Assembly (NCBI RefSeq): GCF_028283785.1
Contig: NZ_JAPWKB010000002.1
Coordinates: forward strand, 248,001-312,000
Direction: 5' to 3'
From: Paraburkholderia sp.
Lineage (GTDB): Bacteria; Pseudomonadota; Gammaproteobacteria; Burkholderiales; Burkholderiaceae
DNA: 64,000 nucleotides
Under the pieces are notes generated by a model that worked only from the letters and a program-made list of their open reading frames with translations, ran no database searches and was not told the DNA's origin. The translations under genes were made by a program, and so were the position numbers. Each line of letters starts with the position of its first letter. Within the stretch, counting starts at the first letter, position 1. Of this stretch, positions 54,219 to 62,956 are shown piece by piece.

Positions 54219-55691
54219 TCAGTGCGGATGGTCGTCGTAGCCTGACAGGAACAGCACCGGCCGGTTGGCGCCCTCGGCGCTATCGAACGTGTAGTCGAGC
54301 GTCGGCGTGGTGTGCCACGCCTGGATGCAAAACGAAATCTCCGTCTGCCCTTTGGCAATCGCCGCGTTCACCATCCGCGAGACATCGACGGGACGGTAAT
54401 TGCGTGCATTGTCCAGATACCAGCCCACATAATCGCCGCTGGTGACGCACGCGGGCGCATTTTTGCCGGTCACGGTTTTCTGATCCCAGTCGTTGTCCAT
54501 CACATAGCCGTAAACCGTACTCGCGGACGTATTGGTGACGTTTCCACCCGCTATCATCAATTGATAGATCGGCCGGTAACTGGCGGGAATCCTGTCGCCG
54601 CCCGTTGGAATCGCGAAACGCAATACCGCATAATTCGCGTCGTCGTTACTGGAAATAGCCAGCGTCGGTCGTGCGCCGTAATTATTATCGGCATCGCTGC
54701 CGCCGCGTACGTAACTGTCGGCGGAAGGTTCGGCATAGCTATAAGCCACTTCCGTGCTGCAATCGCGCTCTTTATTCAGGCAATAATTCGCCATGTAATC
54801 GAGTGCCTGCGGCTGCCATCCGGAAAAGAAATCGCCATGCGCGGTATAAAGCGATCCCCAGTTCAGCGCAACGACATTCCCTTGCGCGTCGAGCGTCGGA
54901 TCGAGCGACAATTGCGCGCCGGTGAGATCGGTCACGTTACCAATCTGATACGCCAGGTTATAGCTTAAATGCGGAATCCGCTTCGGATAACCGCTCGGGC
55001 ACTGGCCGGACGCGTCCGCATACGCGATGTTGTTGTGCTTCATCATCGCGCTCAGCGGTTTGTTCCTGATTTTGCCGCGCATCATGTTGGTATCCATGAC
55101 CGGCGCGAGATTCACGCCGTCCCAGCAGGTCGCGTAACTGATGCCGATATTGAACTGCGTCCCGCTGGCGGGATCGGGCACGCAATCGGTCGGAATCGTA
55201 TTGGTGTAGCCGGACGGGCTGCCGGTGCACAGAAACGTCACGTTCGGGTTCGGCGCGCTGCCCTCGTGATTGCCCGCCAGCATCTTCATGCCGGGCGGAA
55301 TGGCAATCACCGGATAGCGATTGTTCGAAGGCGGCGCGGCGTTGGTGTAATACGTTTTCTGGTAATCCGGCCGGATAATCGTGCCGTCTTTCAGACGCAA
55401 TGACGGCGCCCAATATGCGGTGCTGTCCGCCGGATTCTGACAGGTCGTATCGGCTTGCGCGAGCAGAGTCGCAGCGGTCGAACTGGCATTCGCGTTCCTG
55501 TTTCCGAAAAAATCATGCGACATCGCAACGTTCGCACGATTTGGATACACAATCGGGTCATCGGGTAGTGTGTGCGAATAATTGCAGATAACGTTCGCAT
55601 TGCCCTCTTTGAGAATCGGTTCGGTATGCGCGGGTGAACTACCGGATAAAATCAATGCAACACCACACGCAACGTGAAGTTTATTCATCAT
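54219..55691 (-). CDS. DUF1996 secreted protein with C-terminal CBM96/DNRLRE-like domain
   Basis: A 490-residue exported protein with a signal peptide ('VACGVALILSGSSPAHT' region) when started at 55691. The DUF1996 domain covers about residues 40-290 ('PDYQKTYYTNAAPPSNNRYP', 'FNIGISYATCWDGVNLAP', 'HLSYNLAYQIG'), a family common in fungi and actinobacteria. The C-terminal part ('SYVRGGSDADNNYGARPTLA') resembles CBM96/DNRLRE carbohydrate-binding domains. Codon use is AT-richer than its neighbours, suggesting transfer. A carbohydrate-binding role outside the cell is likely. Confidence 0.85.
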   Translation of the reverse strand: MMNKLHVACGVALILSGSSPAHTEPILKEGNANVICNYSHTLPDDPIVYPNRANVAMSHDFFGNRNANASSTAATLLAQADTTCQNPADSTAYWAPSLRLKDGTIIRPDYQKTYYTNAAPPSNNRYPVIAIPPGMKMLAGNHEGSAPNPNVTFLCTGSPSGYTNTIPTDCVPDPASGTQFNIGISYATCWDGVNLAPVMDTNMMRGKIRNKPLSAMMKHNNIAYADASGQCPSGYPKRIPHLSYNLAYQIGNVTDLTGAQLSLDPTLDAQGNVVALNWGSLYTAHGDFFSGWQPQALDYMANYCLNKERDCSTEVAYSYAEPSADSYVRGGSDADNNYGARPTLAISSNDDANYAVLRFAIPTGGDRIPASYRPIYQLMIAGGNVTNTSASTVYGYVMDNDWDQKTVTGKNAPACVTSGDYVGWYLDNARNYRPVDVSRMVNAAIAKGQTEISFCIQAWHTTPTLDYTFDSAEGANRPVLFLSGYDDHPH

Positions 55692-55893
55692 GGCGGCTCG
55701 CAGGATTGGGAATGCGGAAAATGCCGGACGCTGACTCCGGATTTTCATCCTATATAAACCGACCGCATTCGCAACCCGGAAAGCCGGTTGATTGCGCGCA
55801 TTTTCGGCGCAATCAATGGTCTTCCGAATAAACCTGGTTTCCCGAATAAATAAAATCAATAGGCGCCGCGTTTATGTACCCGAGCATTTCCCG

Positions 55894-56724
55894 CTACAGC
55901 AATTTCGCCGCCGACTTCGCGCGGCGTTTGCGCTCTTTTTTCAGCGCAGCCATCGCCGCGTCGCCCGATGCGTCGTCCGGAAACACGCCATGCGCGCTTT
56001 GCAGCAACGCTTCACTGGCGACCACGTCGTTGAGCGCGCCGAAGCGCTGATGGATTTTCTTGAGCGGCTTCGTGCGCTTCAACTGCTTTTTCGTCAGCAG
56101 CGGCTCGAAGAATTCGAGCAGATAACGGACCTTTTTGGCCGCCTTGCGAACCTCGTGAAACGACGCGTAGTCGCCGCGTTTTGCCCGCGACGCCGTGCGC
56201 ATCCGCCGGTCCAGCGATTTTTCCGCCAGCGCCAGCCGTTTGCACGCGAACTTGCGCAACGGCGTGCGCTGATGCGCGGTATTCAACGCCACGTTGGCCT
56301 GTTTGAGCGCGTCGCGCAGCGTGGCCTTGATTTCCGCTTGCGACAGAGTCTCGCGGCTGCTGCCCAGCGCTTCCGCGCGCGCGGCGCGCAGGCTGGCAGG
56401 CGCCGCCTCGCCGCGATCGAGCGTCTGGTCGAGCAGTTCGATCAGGATGTCCCAGTCGCGCGTCTTGCCCGCGGCGTCGGCGAGAAACTTGAACATCAGC
56501 CGTTGCGTGTCGTCGAATCCGCGATCGAGCAGCGGCCGGTAAGCCCACAGCAACGAGCGCAAGCGCCGTAGCGTGACCCGCAACCGGTGCAGCACTTCCG
56601 CGTCGGGGTCGGCGTCGAGCGAGGCGGCGTGGGCGATGGCGTCATCCACGAGCGGCGTCGCATACGATGAAAAATGCGCTTCCGCCGAATCGGGCGAGGC
56701 CGGTGCATCTGTGTCATGTTTCAT
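55894..56724 (-). CDS. CHAD domain protein
   Basis: A 276-residue protein with the two four-helix repeats of CHAD, rich in conserved His/Lys/Arg ('VLHRLRVTLRRLRSLLWAY', 'SFHEVRKAAKKVRYLLEFF'). CHAD domains bind polyphosphate and are found on PHA granules or with CYTH triphosphatases. No CYTH gene is adjacent. The phasin-like and PHB genes at the window's left end may relate, but are 50 kb away. Confidence 0.92.
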   Translation of the reverse strand: MKHDTDAPASPDSAEAHFSSYATPLVDDAIAHAASLDADPDAEVLHRLRVTLRRLRSLLWAYRPLLDRGFDDTQRLMFKFLADAAGKTRDWDILIELLDQTLDRGEAAPASLRAARAEALGSSRETLSQAEIKATLRDALKQANVALNTAHQRTPLRKFACKRLALAEKSLDRRMRTASRAKRGDYASFHEVRKAAKKVRYLLEFFEPLLTKKQLKRTKPLKKIHQRFGALNDVVASEALLQSAHGVFPDDASGDAAMAALKKERKRRAKSAAKLL

Positions 56725-57091
56725 GTCACGTCCTGGATCGGGTCATGCACCTGACCAGCAAACCGGATTCCCGCGCCGTTCGCCGCAATGCGATGCGGGT
56801 CGGCAAAAAACCGGTTTTGTGTCTGTTTTAGCGGGGTTTTTTGCTGTTCTTCCGCAGGTTTTACGATGGCCTCGTTGCTCGATTATAGAAGCGCGACCGC
56901 CATCGTTACGCGCGTCGCAACGCCGATATTGCCCGGCCTGGCCCCACATCAAGGCAAAATACGGGTTTTCAGGACGCGCGCAGCGCTGTGACGAACCCGC
57001 GAATCCGTTCGCCGGGTGGCCGTCGCGCGCGGCGCCTCGCGTCCAGCAAGCCAGCTCGCGGAACACCGCGAGCCCATTGGAGCCTAGTGTC
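56725..57091. other. Intergenic region, T-rich, upstream of the Hsp70 operon
   Basis: 367 bases with a perfect palindrome AAAACCGGTTTT (56807-56818) and a T-rich segment (56815-56870). A possible promoter TTACGA/TATAGA (56861-56866 and 56884-56889, spacer 17) faces the DUF2760 gene but is weak. No coding sequence is visible. Confidence 0.45.
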
Positions 57092-57670
57092 ATGCCCGAA
57101 TCGAACGTGTCTTTCCTCGGCAGGATTTCTGTTGCCGTCGGCACATTTTTCTCCATCCTCGGCGACGGCAAACTTGCCGCCGACGTCCAGCGCCTGCGTC
57201 GCGGCGACGCGCCGTTCGCCGCGCCCGTTGCCACCCCCGCACCCGCGCCCGCTCCGGCGCCCGCACCCGCGCCGGTCGTAATCAAGGAAGCGACGCCCGA
57301 CGCCGCGCTGCAACTGCTCGGCCTGCTGCAGCGCGACGCGCGCTTCGTCGATTTCGTCGAAGAAGACATCGCCGCCTATTCCGACGCCGACATCGGCGCG
57401 GCCGCGCGCCTCGTCCACGAAGGCTGCCGCGCGACCTTGCGCGAGCACTTCACGATCCGCCCGGTGCGCAGCGAAGCCGAAAACAGCCGCGTGACGCTGC
57501 CGGAAGGCTTCGACGCGACGCAGGTACGCCTGACCGGCAACGTCGTCGGCAAGGCGCCTTTCAGCGGCAACCTGAGCCATCGCGGCTGGAAAGTGGACGA
57601 CGTCCGCCTGCCGCGCCTGACCGACAGCCATGACGCGTCCGTGATTGCGCCGGCGGAGGTGGAACTGTGA
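57092..57670 (+). CDS. DUF2760 protein
   Basis: A 192-residue protein with an N-terminal hydrophobic segment ('FLGRISVAVGTFFSILGDG'), an Ala/Pro linker (residues 42-65) and a C-terminal DUF2760 domain ('LQLLGLLQRDARFVDFVEED', 'VVGKAPFSGNLSHRGW'). Its stop overlaps the GTG start of the first Hsp70 (GTGA), so it is translationally coupled to the chaperone. It is probably a partner of the Hsp70 pair; its molecular role is not known. Confidence 0.9.
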   Translation: MPESNVSFLGRISVAVGTFFSILGDGKLAADVQRLRRGDAPFAAPVATPAPAPAPAPAPAPVVIKEATPDAALQLLGLLQRDARFVDFVEEDIAAYSDADIGAAARLVHEGCRATLREHFTIRPVRSEAENSRVTLPEGFDATQVRLTGNVVGKAPFSGNLSHRGWKVDDVRLPRLTDSHDASVIAPAEVEL

Positions 57671-59511
57671 GCGATCCACGTTATTCGATCGGTATCGATC
57701 TGGGCACCACGCATTGCGCGCTGTCGTACGTCGATCTCGCCGCCAGCGACGGCGAAAAGACCAGCCAGGGCGTGCTGCCCGTGTCGCAACTGACCGCACC
57801 CGGCGCAATCGAATCGCCGAGCCTGCTGCCGTCGTTCCTGTATCTGCCGCACGCCAGCGAACTGACCAAGGGCGACCTGTGGCTGCCGTGGACCGCCGAG
57901 CGCGATTTCGTGGTCGGTGAAATGGCCCGCAGCCGTGGCGCGGGCACGCCGATCCGCCTCGTGTCGAGCGCGAAAAGCTGGCTGTGTCATCCGGGCGTGG
58001 ACCGCCGCGCGGCCATCTTGCCGAACGACGCGCCGCCGGAAGTCGCGCGCGTATCGCCGCTGGAAACGTCGGCGCGTTATCTGACGCATCTGCGCGAAGC
58101 GTGGGATCACGCGCATCCGGACGCGCCGTTCGCGGAGCAGGACGTCACCGTGACGATTCCGGCCTCGTTCGATCCCGCCGCGCGCGAACTGACCGCCGAA
58201 GCCGCGAACGCCGCCGGTTATACGCGGATGACGCTGCTCGAAGAGCCGCAAGCCGCACTGTATAGCTGGATCCAGAAAAGCGACGGCGCGTGGCGCAAAC
58301 AGGTCAAGGTCGGCGACATCATCCTCGTGGTGGATGTCGGCGGAGGCACTACCGACCTTTCGCTGATGGCGGTGATCGAGCGCGACGGCAATCTCGAACT
58401 GCATCGCGTCGCGGTCGGCGAACACATCCTGCTCGGCGGCGACAACATGGATCTCGCGCTCGCACACGTGGTCGCACGCAAGCTCGCTTCGCAAGGCACC
58501 CAGGCCGATCCGTGGCAATTGCGCGCGCTGACTTACGCGTGCCGTTCGGCAAAGGAATTGCTGCTGAACGACGCATCGCTCGACACCGCGCCGCTCGTCG
58601 TGCCGAGCCGCGGTTCGAAGCTGATCGGCGGTTCGATCCGTACCGAACTGACGCGCGCGGAACTGACGCAAACCATTCTCGACGGTTTTTTCCCGCAAGT
58701 CGATGCGGCCGCGCGGCCGGTCAGCCGAGCGCGTGTCGGTCTCACGCAACTCGGTTTGCCGTACGCGCAGGACGCGGGCATCACGCGCCATCTGGCGGCG
58801 TTCCTCGCCCGTCAGGTCGGCGCGCTCGCGGAACTCGACGGCATGCAACAGGCGCAGGCCGGCAACGCGACGTTCCTGCATCCGACCGCCGTATTGTTCA
58901 ACGGCGGCGTGTTCAAGTCGCCGCTGCTGGTATCGCGGATCGTCGATACGCTGAACGCGTGGCTCGCCGCCGACAATGCGCCGGCCGCGCGTCTGCTCGA
59001 AGGCGCCGACCTCGACCTCGCGGTCGCGCGCGGCGCGGCCTACTACGGCTACGTGAAGCGCGGCAAGGGCGTGCGGATTCGCGGCGGCACGGCACGCGCG
59101 TACTACGTCGCGGTCGAATCCGCGATGCCCGCCGTGCCCGGCATGGAACCGCCGATCCAGGCGCTGTGCGTCGCACCGTTCGGTATCGAGGAAGGCTCCG
59201 ACGCGGCATTGCCGGAAATGGAATTCGGCCTTGTCGTCGGTGAGCCGGTGAACTTCCGTTTCTTCGGTTCGTCGGTGCGTCGTCAGGATACGGTCGGCAC
59301 GCTGCTCGACTTCTGGACGCCGGACGAATTGCAAGAGCTCGAAGAAATCGAAGCGACGCTGCCGGCCGAAGGCCGCACCGCCGGCGAAGTGGTCGCGGTG
59401 AAGCTGCATGCGCACGTCACCGAAGCCGGCACGCTCGAACTCGAAGCGATCCCGCGCGGCACGAACGAACGCTGGAAGGTTCAGTTCGACGTGCGCGGCG
59501 GCGCGAACTAA
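57667..59511 (+). CDS. Hsp70-family ATPase (first of pair)
   Basis: A 614-residue Hsp70-like ATPase starting at GTG 57667. Phosphate loop 1 'SIGIDLGTTHCALSYVD', phosphate loop 2 'VVDVGGGTTDLSLMAV' (about 221) and the adenosine motif 'VLFNGGVFKSPLL' (about 411) are present, along with 'SSAKSWLCHP', where the catalytic Lys is expected. The C-terminal part is shorter than the DnaK peptide-binding domain and lid. It forms an operon with DUF2760 and a second Hsp70 five bases downstream; no J-domain or GrpE gene is nearby. Confidence 0.92.
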   Translation: MSDPRYSIGIDLGTTHCALSYVDLAASDGEKTSQGVLPVSQLTAPGAIESPSLLPSFLYLPHASELTKGDLWLPWTAERDFVVGEMARSRGAGTPIRLVSSAKSWLCHPGVDRRAAILPNDAPPEVARVSPLETSARYLTHLREAWDHAHPDAPFAEQDVTVTIPASFDPAARELTAEAANAAGYTRMTLLEEPQAALYSWIQKSDGAWRKQVKVGDIILVVDVGGGTTDLSLMAVIERDGNLELHRVAVGEHILLGGDNMDLALAHVVARKLASQGTQADPWQLRALTYACRSAKELLLNDASLDTAPLVVPSRGSKLIGGSIRTELTRAELTQTILDGFFPQVDAAARPVSRARVGLTQLGLPYAQDAGITRHLAAFLARQVGALAELDGMQQAQAGNATFLHPTAVLFNGGVFKSPLLVSRIVDTLNAWLAADNAPAARLLEGADLDLAVARGAAYYGYVKRGKGVRIRGGTARAYYVAVESAMPAVPGMEPPIQALCVAPFGIEEGSDAALPEMEFGLVVGEPVNFRFFGSSVRRQDTVGTLLDFWTPDELQELEEIEATLPAEGRTAGEVVAVKLHAHVTEAGTLELEAIPRGTNERWKVQFDVRGGAN

Positions 59512-59516
59512 GTTCG

Positions 59517-62336
59517 ATGACGCGCTACATCGTCGGGATCGATCTCGGCACCAGCAACACGGTCGTCGCGTATGTGGCGGCCGGGTCGGATCAGGTGCAG
59601 GTGTTCGATATCGACCAGTTGCTCAGTCCGGGCGAAACCGGCGCGCGGCCGTTGCTGCCGTCGGTACGTTATCACCCCGCGCCCGGCGAATTCGACGCGG
59701 GCGATCTGCGTTTGCCGTGGGATCCGGTGCAGGCCGGGTCCTCAGCGAAAAGCCGGGCAAACGCCGACGCGCCGCCGCCCGTAATCGGTCGGCTGGCGCG
59801 CGTGCTCGGCGCGCAGGTGCCGGGCCGGCTGGTCGCCAGCGCGAAAAGCTGGCTGTCGCATGCGTCGGTGGACCGGCTCGCGCCGATCCTGCCGTGGGGC
59901 GCACCGGACGACGTCGAAAAAGTCTCGCCCGTTACCGCGAGCGCCAGCTATCTCGCGCATGTTCACGCCGCGTGGAACGCGCGTTTTCCGGACGCGCCGC
60001 TCGCCGGTCAGGACGTCGTGCTGACGGTTCCCGCGTCGTTCGACGAAGGCGCGCGCGCACTGACGCTCGAAGCCGCGCGCATCGCCGGGTTGCCACGCGT
60101 GCGGCTGCTCGAAGAACCGCAAGCCGCGTTTTACGACTGGCTGTTCCAGCATCGCGCCACGCTCGCCGCCGACCTCGCGAATACGCAACGCGTGCTGATC
60201 TGCGACGTCGGCGGCGGCACGACCGATCTCACGCTAATCGAGGTCGCGTTCGTCGATGGCGAGCCGCAGTTGACGCGTATCGGCGTCGGCAATCACCTGA
60301 TGCTCGGCGGCGACAACATGGACCTCGCGCTTGCGCGGCTCGTCGAAACGCGTCTGGCAAGCGGGAACACGCGACTGTCGGCGGCGAACCTGTCGCAACT
60401 GGTCGAACGCTGCCGTATCGCCAAAGAACAGTTGCTGGGACCGCAGCCGCCGGAATCGGTCGCGGTGACGCTGCTCGGCTCGGGTTCGAAGCTGATCGGC
60501 GGCGCGCGCAGTGCACAACTCACGCGCGCCGAAATCGAACAGATCGTCGTCGATGGGTTTTTCCCGGCCGTATCGGCGGGCGATCTGCCCAAACGCGCGC
60601 GCGCCGCGATCGTCGAATTCGGCTTGCCCTATGCGTCGGACCCGGCCGTCACGCGTCACGTCGCGGCGTTCCTGCAGCGCCACGCGGCAAGCACGGACAG
60701 CGGCAGCGGCAGCGACTCAGGTACGGAAAATCCATCGCCGACGCACATGCCCGATACGCTGCTGCTCAACGGCGGCGTGTTTCGCGCGCAGGCACTCACC
60801 GCGCGTCTCGCCGGAACGTTGAGCGACTGGCGCGGCCAGCCGGTCAACGTGCTGCAAAACGATCATCCGGATATCGCGGTCGCACGCGGCGCGGTCGCGT
60901 ACGGACTGGCGCGCGCGGGTCATGCGCCGAAGATCGGCGGCGGCTCGGCGCGCAGCTACTTCCTCGCGCTCGACGATGCCGGGCCGTCGCGCGGCGTGTG
61001 TCTGTTGCCGCGCGGCACCGAAGAAGGCGTCGAAGTTCATCTGCACGACCGCGTGTTCGCGTTGCGGCTCGGTCATCCGGTGCGCTTCCATCTGGCCTCG
61101 ACGGTCGCCGACACACCGTATCGTCCCGGTGAAATCGCCGATATCGGCGAAGGCGATTTCGTCCGCCTCCCGCCGATCGCAACCGTCGTGCACGCGCAAA
61201 GCGCCGCCGATTCGCGCGACCGCGCTCGCGAAACGCCGGTCAGGCTGACGACGTCGCTGACGGAAGTCGGCACGCTCGACATGCATTGCATCGCCACCGA
61301 CGATCCCGCGCAGCGCTGGTCGCTCGAATTCCAGTTGCGGCGCGACGAAGCCAACGCCACGACGCAAGACGGCGCGCCCAGCCACCCGTTGCTCGACCGC
61401 GCGATCGAACTGATCGACCGCGTGTTCGGCGCGCGCTCGGCGCAGATCGATCCGAAGGAAACGCGGCGGCTGCGCGCGCAACTCGAACAGTTGCTCGGCC
61501 CGCGACAAAGCTGGGACAGCGCGTTGCTGCGCGATATGTTCGGCGCGCTGTGGGAACGCGCTCGGCGTCGGCGGCGTTCGGCGGATCACGAGCGTCTGTG
61601 GCTGAATCTGGCCGGCTATTGCGTGCGGCCCGGCTTCGGCTATCCGCTCGACGAATGGCGTGTCGAACAGCTATGGTCGCTGTTCGACGACGGCATTCAG
61701 TACATCAACGACGCGCAGGTCTGGTCCGAATGGTGGACGCTGTGGCGACGCGCGGCGGGCGGTCTCGACGAAGCCGCGCAACTCCAGTTGCTCGATGCGA
61801 TGGCGTGGCTCGAACCGGCCAGCATGAAGCGCCGCAAAGTGCCGTTCGACCCGGCCAAAGTCGGTCACGCGGACATGATGCGGGTGTCGGCGTCGCTGGA
61901 GCGGATTGCGATCGAACGCAAGATCGAACTCGCGGAAGGCCTGCTGGCGAAGCTGCAAAAGAAGGCGTCGTCGGAGAATCAGCAGAGCTGGTGGGCGGTC
62001 GGCCGGATCGGCGCGCGCCAGCCGTTTTACGGCAGCGCGCATAGCGTCGTGCCGCCCGATATCGCGACGCGCTGGCTCGACGCGATTCTCGCGCTCGACT
62101 GGAAGAAGGTCGAACCGGCCGCATTCGCAGCCGTGCAGATCGCACAGATGACGGGCGACCGTTCGCGCGATCTCGCACCCGACGTACGCGATACGGTGAT
62201 CCACCGGCTGCAATCGGCGGGCGCGGCATCGACGTGGATCGAGATGGTGCGTCAGGTCGTCTCGCTCGACGACGCCGATTCGGTTCGCGTGTTCGGCGAA
62301 TCGCTGCCCGCAGGCCTGAAGCTGATCGGTGCATGA
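59517..62336 (+). CDS. Hsp70-family ATPase with C-terminal DUF3731 region (second of pair)
   Basis: A 939-residue protein: an Hsp70-like ATPase half ('IVGIDLGTSNTVVAY', 'CDVGGGTTDLTLIEV' at about 230, 'LLLNGGVFRAQAL' at about 418), a low-complexity Ser/Gly/Asp insertion (residues 395-415) and a unique C-terminal region of about 320 residues (from 620) rich in Trp and Arg, assigned to DUF3731. 'VASAKSWLSHA' parallels the first Hsp70. It probably works with the upstream Hsp70 and DUF2760 protein as a specialised chaperone. Confidence 0.92.
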   Translation: MTRYIVGIDLGTSNTVVAYVAAGSDQVQVFDIDQLLSPGETGARPLLPSVRYHPAPGEFDAGDLRLPWDPVQAGSSAKSRANADAPPPVIGRLARVLGAQVPGRLVASAKSWLSHASVDRLAPILPWGAPDDVEKVSPVTASASYLAHVHAAWNARFPDAPLAGQDVVLTVPASFDEGARALTLEAARIAGLPRVRLLEEPQAAFYDWLFQHRATLAADLANTQRVLICDVGGGTTDLTLIEVAFVDGEPQLTRIGVGNHLMLGGDNMDLALARLVETRLASGNTRLSAANLSQLVERCRIAKEQLLGPQPPESVAVTLLGSGSKLIGGARSAQLTRAEIEQIVVDGFFPAVSAGDLPKRARAAIVEFGLPYASDPAVTRHVAAFLQRHAASTDSGSGSDSGTENPSPTHMPDTLLLNGGVFRAQALTARLAGTLSDWRGQPVNVLQNDHPDIAVARGAVAYGLARAGHAPKIGGGSARSYFLALDDAGPSRGVCLLPRGTEEGVEVHLHDRVFALRLGHPVRFHLASTVADTPYRPGEIADIGEGDFVRLPPIATVVHAQSAADSRDRARETPVRLTTSLTEVGTLDMHCIATDDPAQRWSLEFQLRRDEANATTQDGAPSHPLLDRAIELIDRVFGARSAQIDPKETRRLRAQLEQLLGPRQSWDSALLRDMFGALWERARRRRRSADHERLWLNLAGYCVRPGFGYPLDEWRVEQLWSLFDDGIQYINDAQVWSEWWTLWRRAAGGLDEAAQLQLLDAMAWLEPASMKRRKVPFDPAKVGHADMMRVSASLERIAIERKIELAEGLLAKLQKKASSENQQSWWAVGRIGARQPFYGSAHSVVPPDIATRWLDAILALDWKKVEPAAFAAVQIAQMTGDRSRDLAPDVRDTVIHRLQSAGAASTWIEMVRQVVSLDDADSVRVFGESLPAGLKLIGA

Positions 62337-62339
62337 ACG

Positions 62340-62368
62340 GCGGCACGCCCGCGTGCCGCGCCCTTTTT
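62340..62368 (+). terminator. Intrinsic terminator after the Hsp70 operon
   Basis: A 7-base stem (GCGGCAC/GTGCCGC, 6-base loop) followed closely by five T residues, between the second Hsp70 and the deformylase gene. It would separate the two transcripts. Confidence 0.65.
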
Positions 62369-62380
62369 CGAGGTACACCC

Positions 62381-62926
62381 ATGACGTCCAGGATTTTGCC
62401 GATCGGCTCGCCCTCATTGCGCGAAATCGCCGCTCCGATCACCGACGTGCGCGCGCCGGACGTGTTGCGCGAGGCCGAGGCGCTCGGCGAAGCGATCCGC
62501 GCATTTCGCGCGGAACATGGCTTCGGACGCGCGATCGCGGCGCCGCAAATCGGTATCGGCAAACGGATGATCGGACTGGCGTTGCCGGATTGGCCGAACG
62601 TCGTGCTCAATCCGGAAGTGATATGGAAAAGCGACGCGCAGATGACGCTGTGGGACGATTGCATGTGCTTTCCGGACATGCTGGTGAGAGTGGCGCGCCA
62701 TGCGTCGGTGTCGATCCAGTACATGACGCTCGACGGCGACATCTGTTGCAAGACGCATCTCGGTCGTGCCGAATCCGAACTGATCCAGCATGAAATCGAT
62801 CATCTCGACGGCGTGCTGTCGTTCGATCGCGCGACCGGCGCGAATCCCGTCGTGCATCGCAGCGTGTTCGACGCGGACCGCGCGTCGTTCATGCAACAGG
62901 TCGATTACATCCCCGAACCGGCGTAA
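62381..62926 (+). CDS. def: Divergent peptide deformylase
   Basis: A 181-residue deformylase-fold metalloprotease. The zinc motif 'QHEIDHLDG' (His137, Glu138, His141) and Cys94 are present. Motif 1 is 'GRAIAAPQIG', where the second glycine of the usual GxGxAAxQ is Ala51, and motif 2 is 'WDDCMCFPD' instead of EGCLS. These changes suggest either a specialised substrate or a weak enzyme. The start at 62381 lies after a terminator, so it is its own transcript. Confidence 0.88.
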   Translation: MTSRILPIGSPSLREIAAPITDVRAPDVLREAEALGEAIRAFRAEHGFGRAIAAPQIGIGKRMIGLALPDWPNVVLNPEVIWKSDAQMTLWDDCMCFPDMLVRVARHASVSIQYMTLDGDICCKTHLGRAESELIQHEIDHLDGVLSFDRATGANPVVHRSVFDADRASFMQQVDYIPEPA

Positions 62927-62956
62927 GCGCGGCAACCCCGGCCGGTCAGCCCGCGT

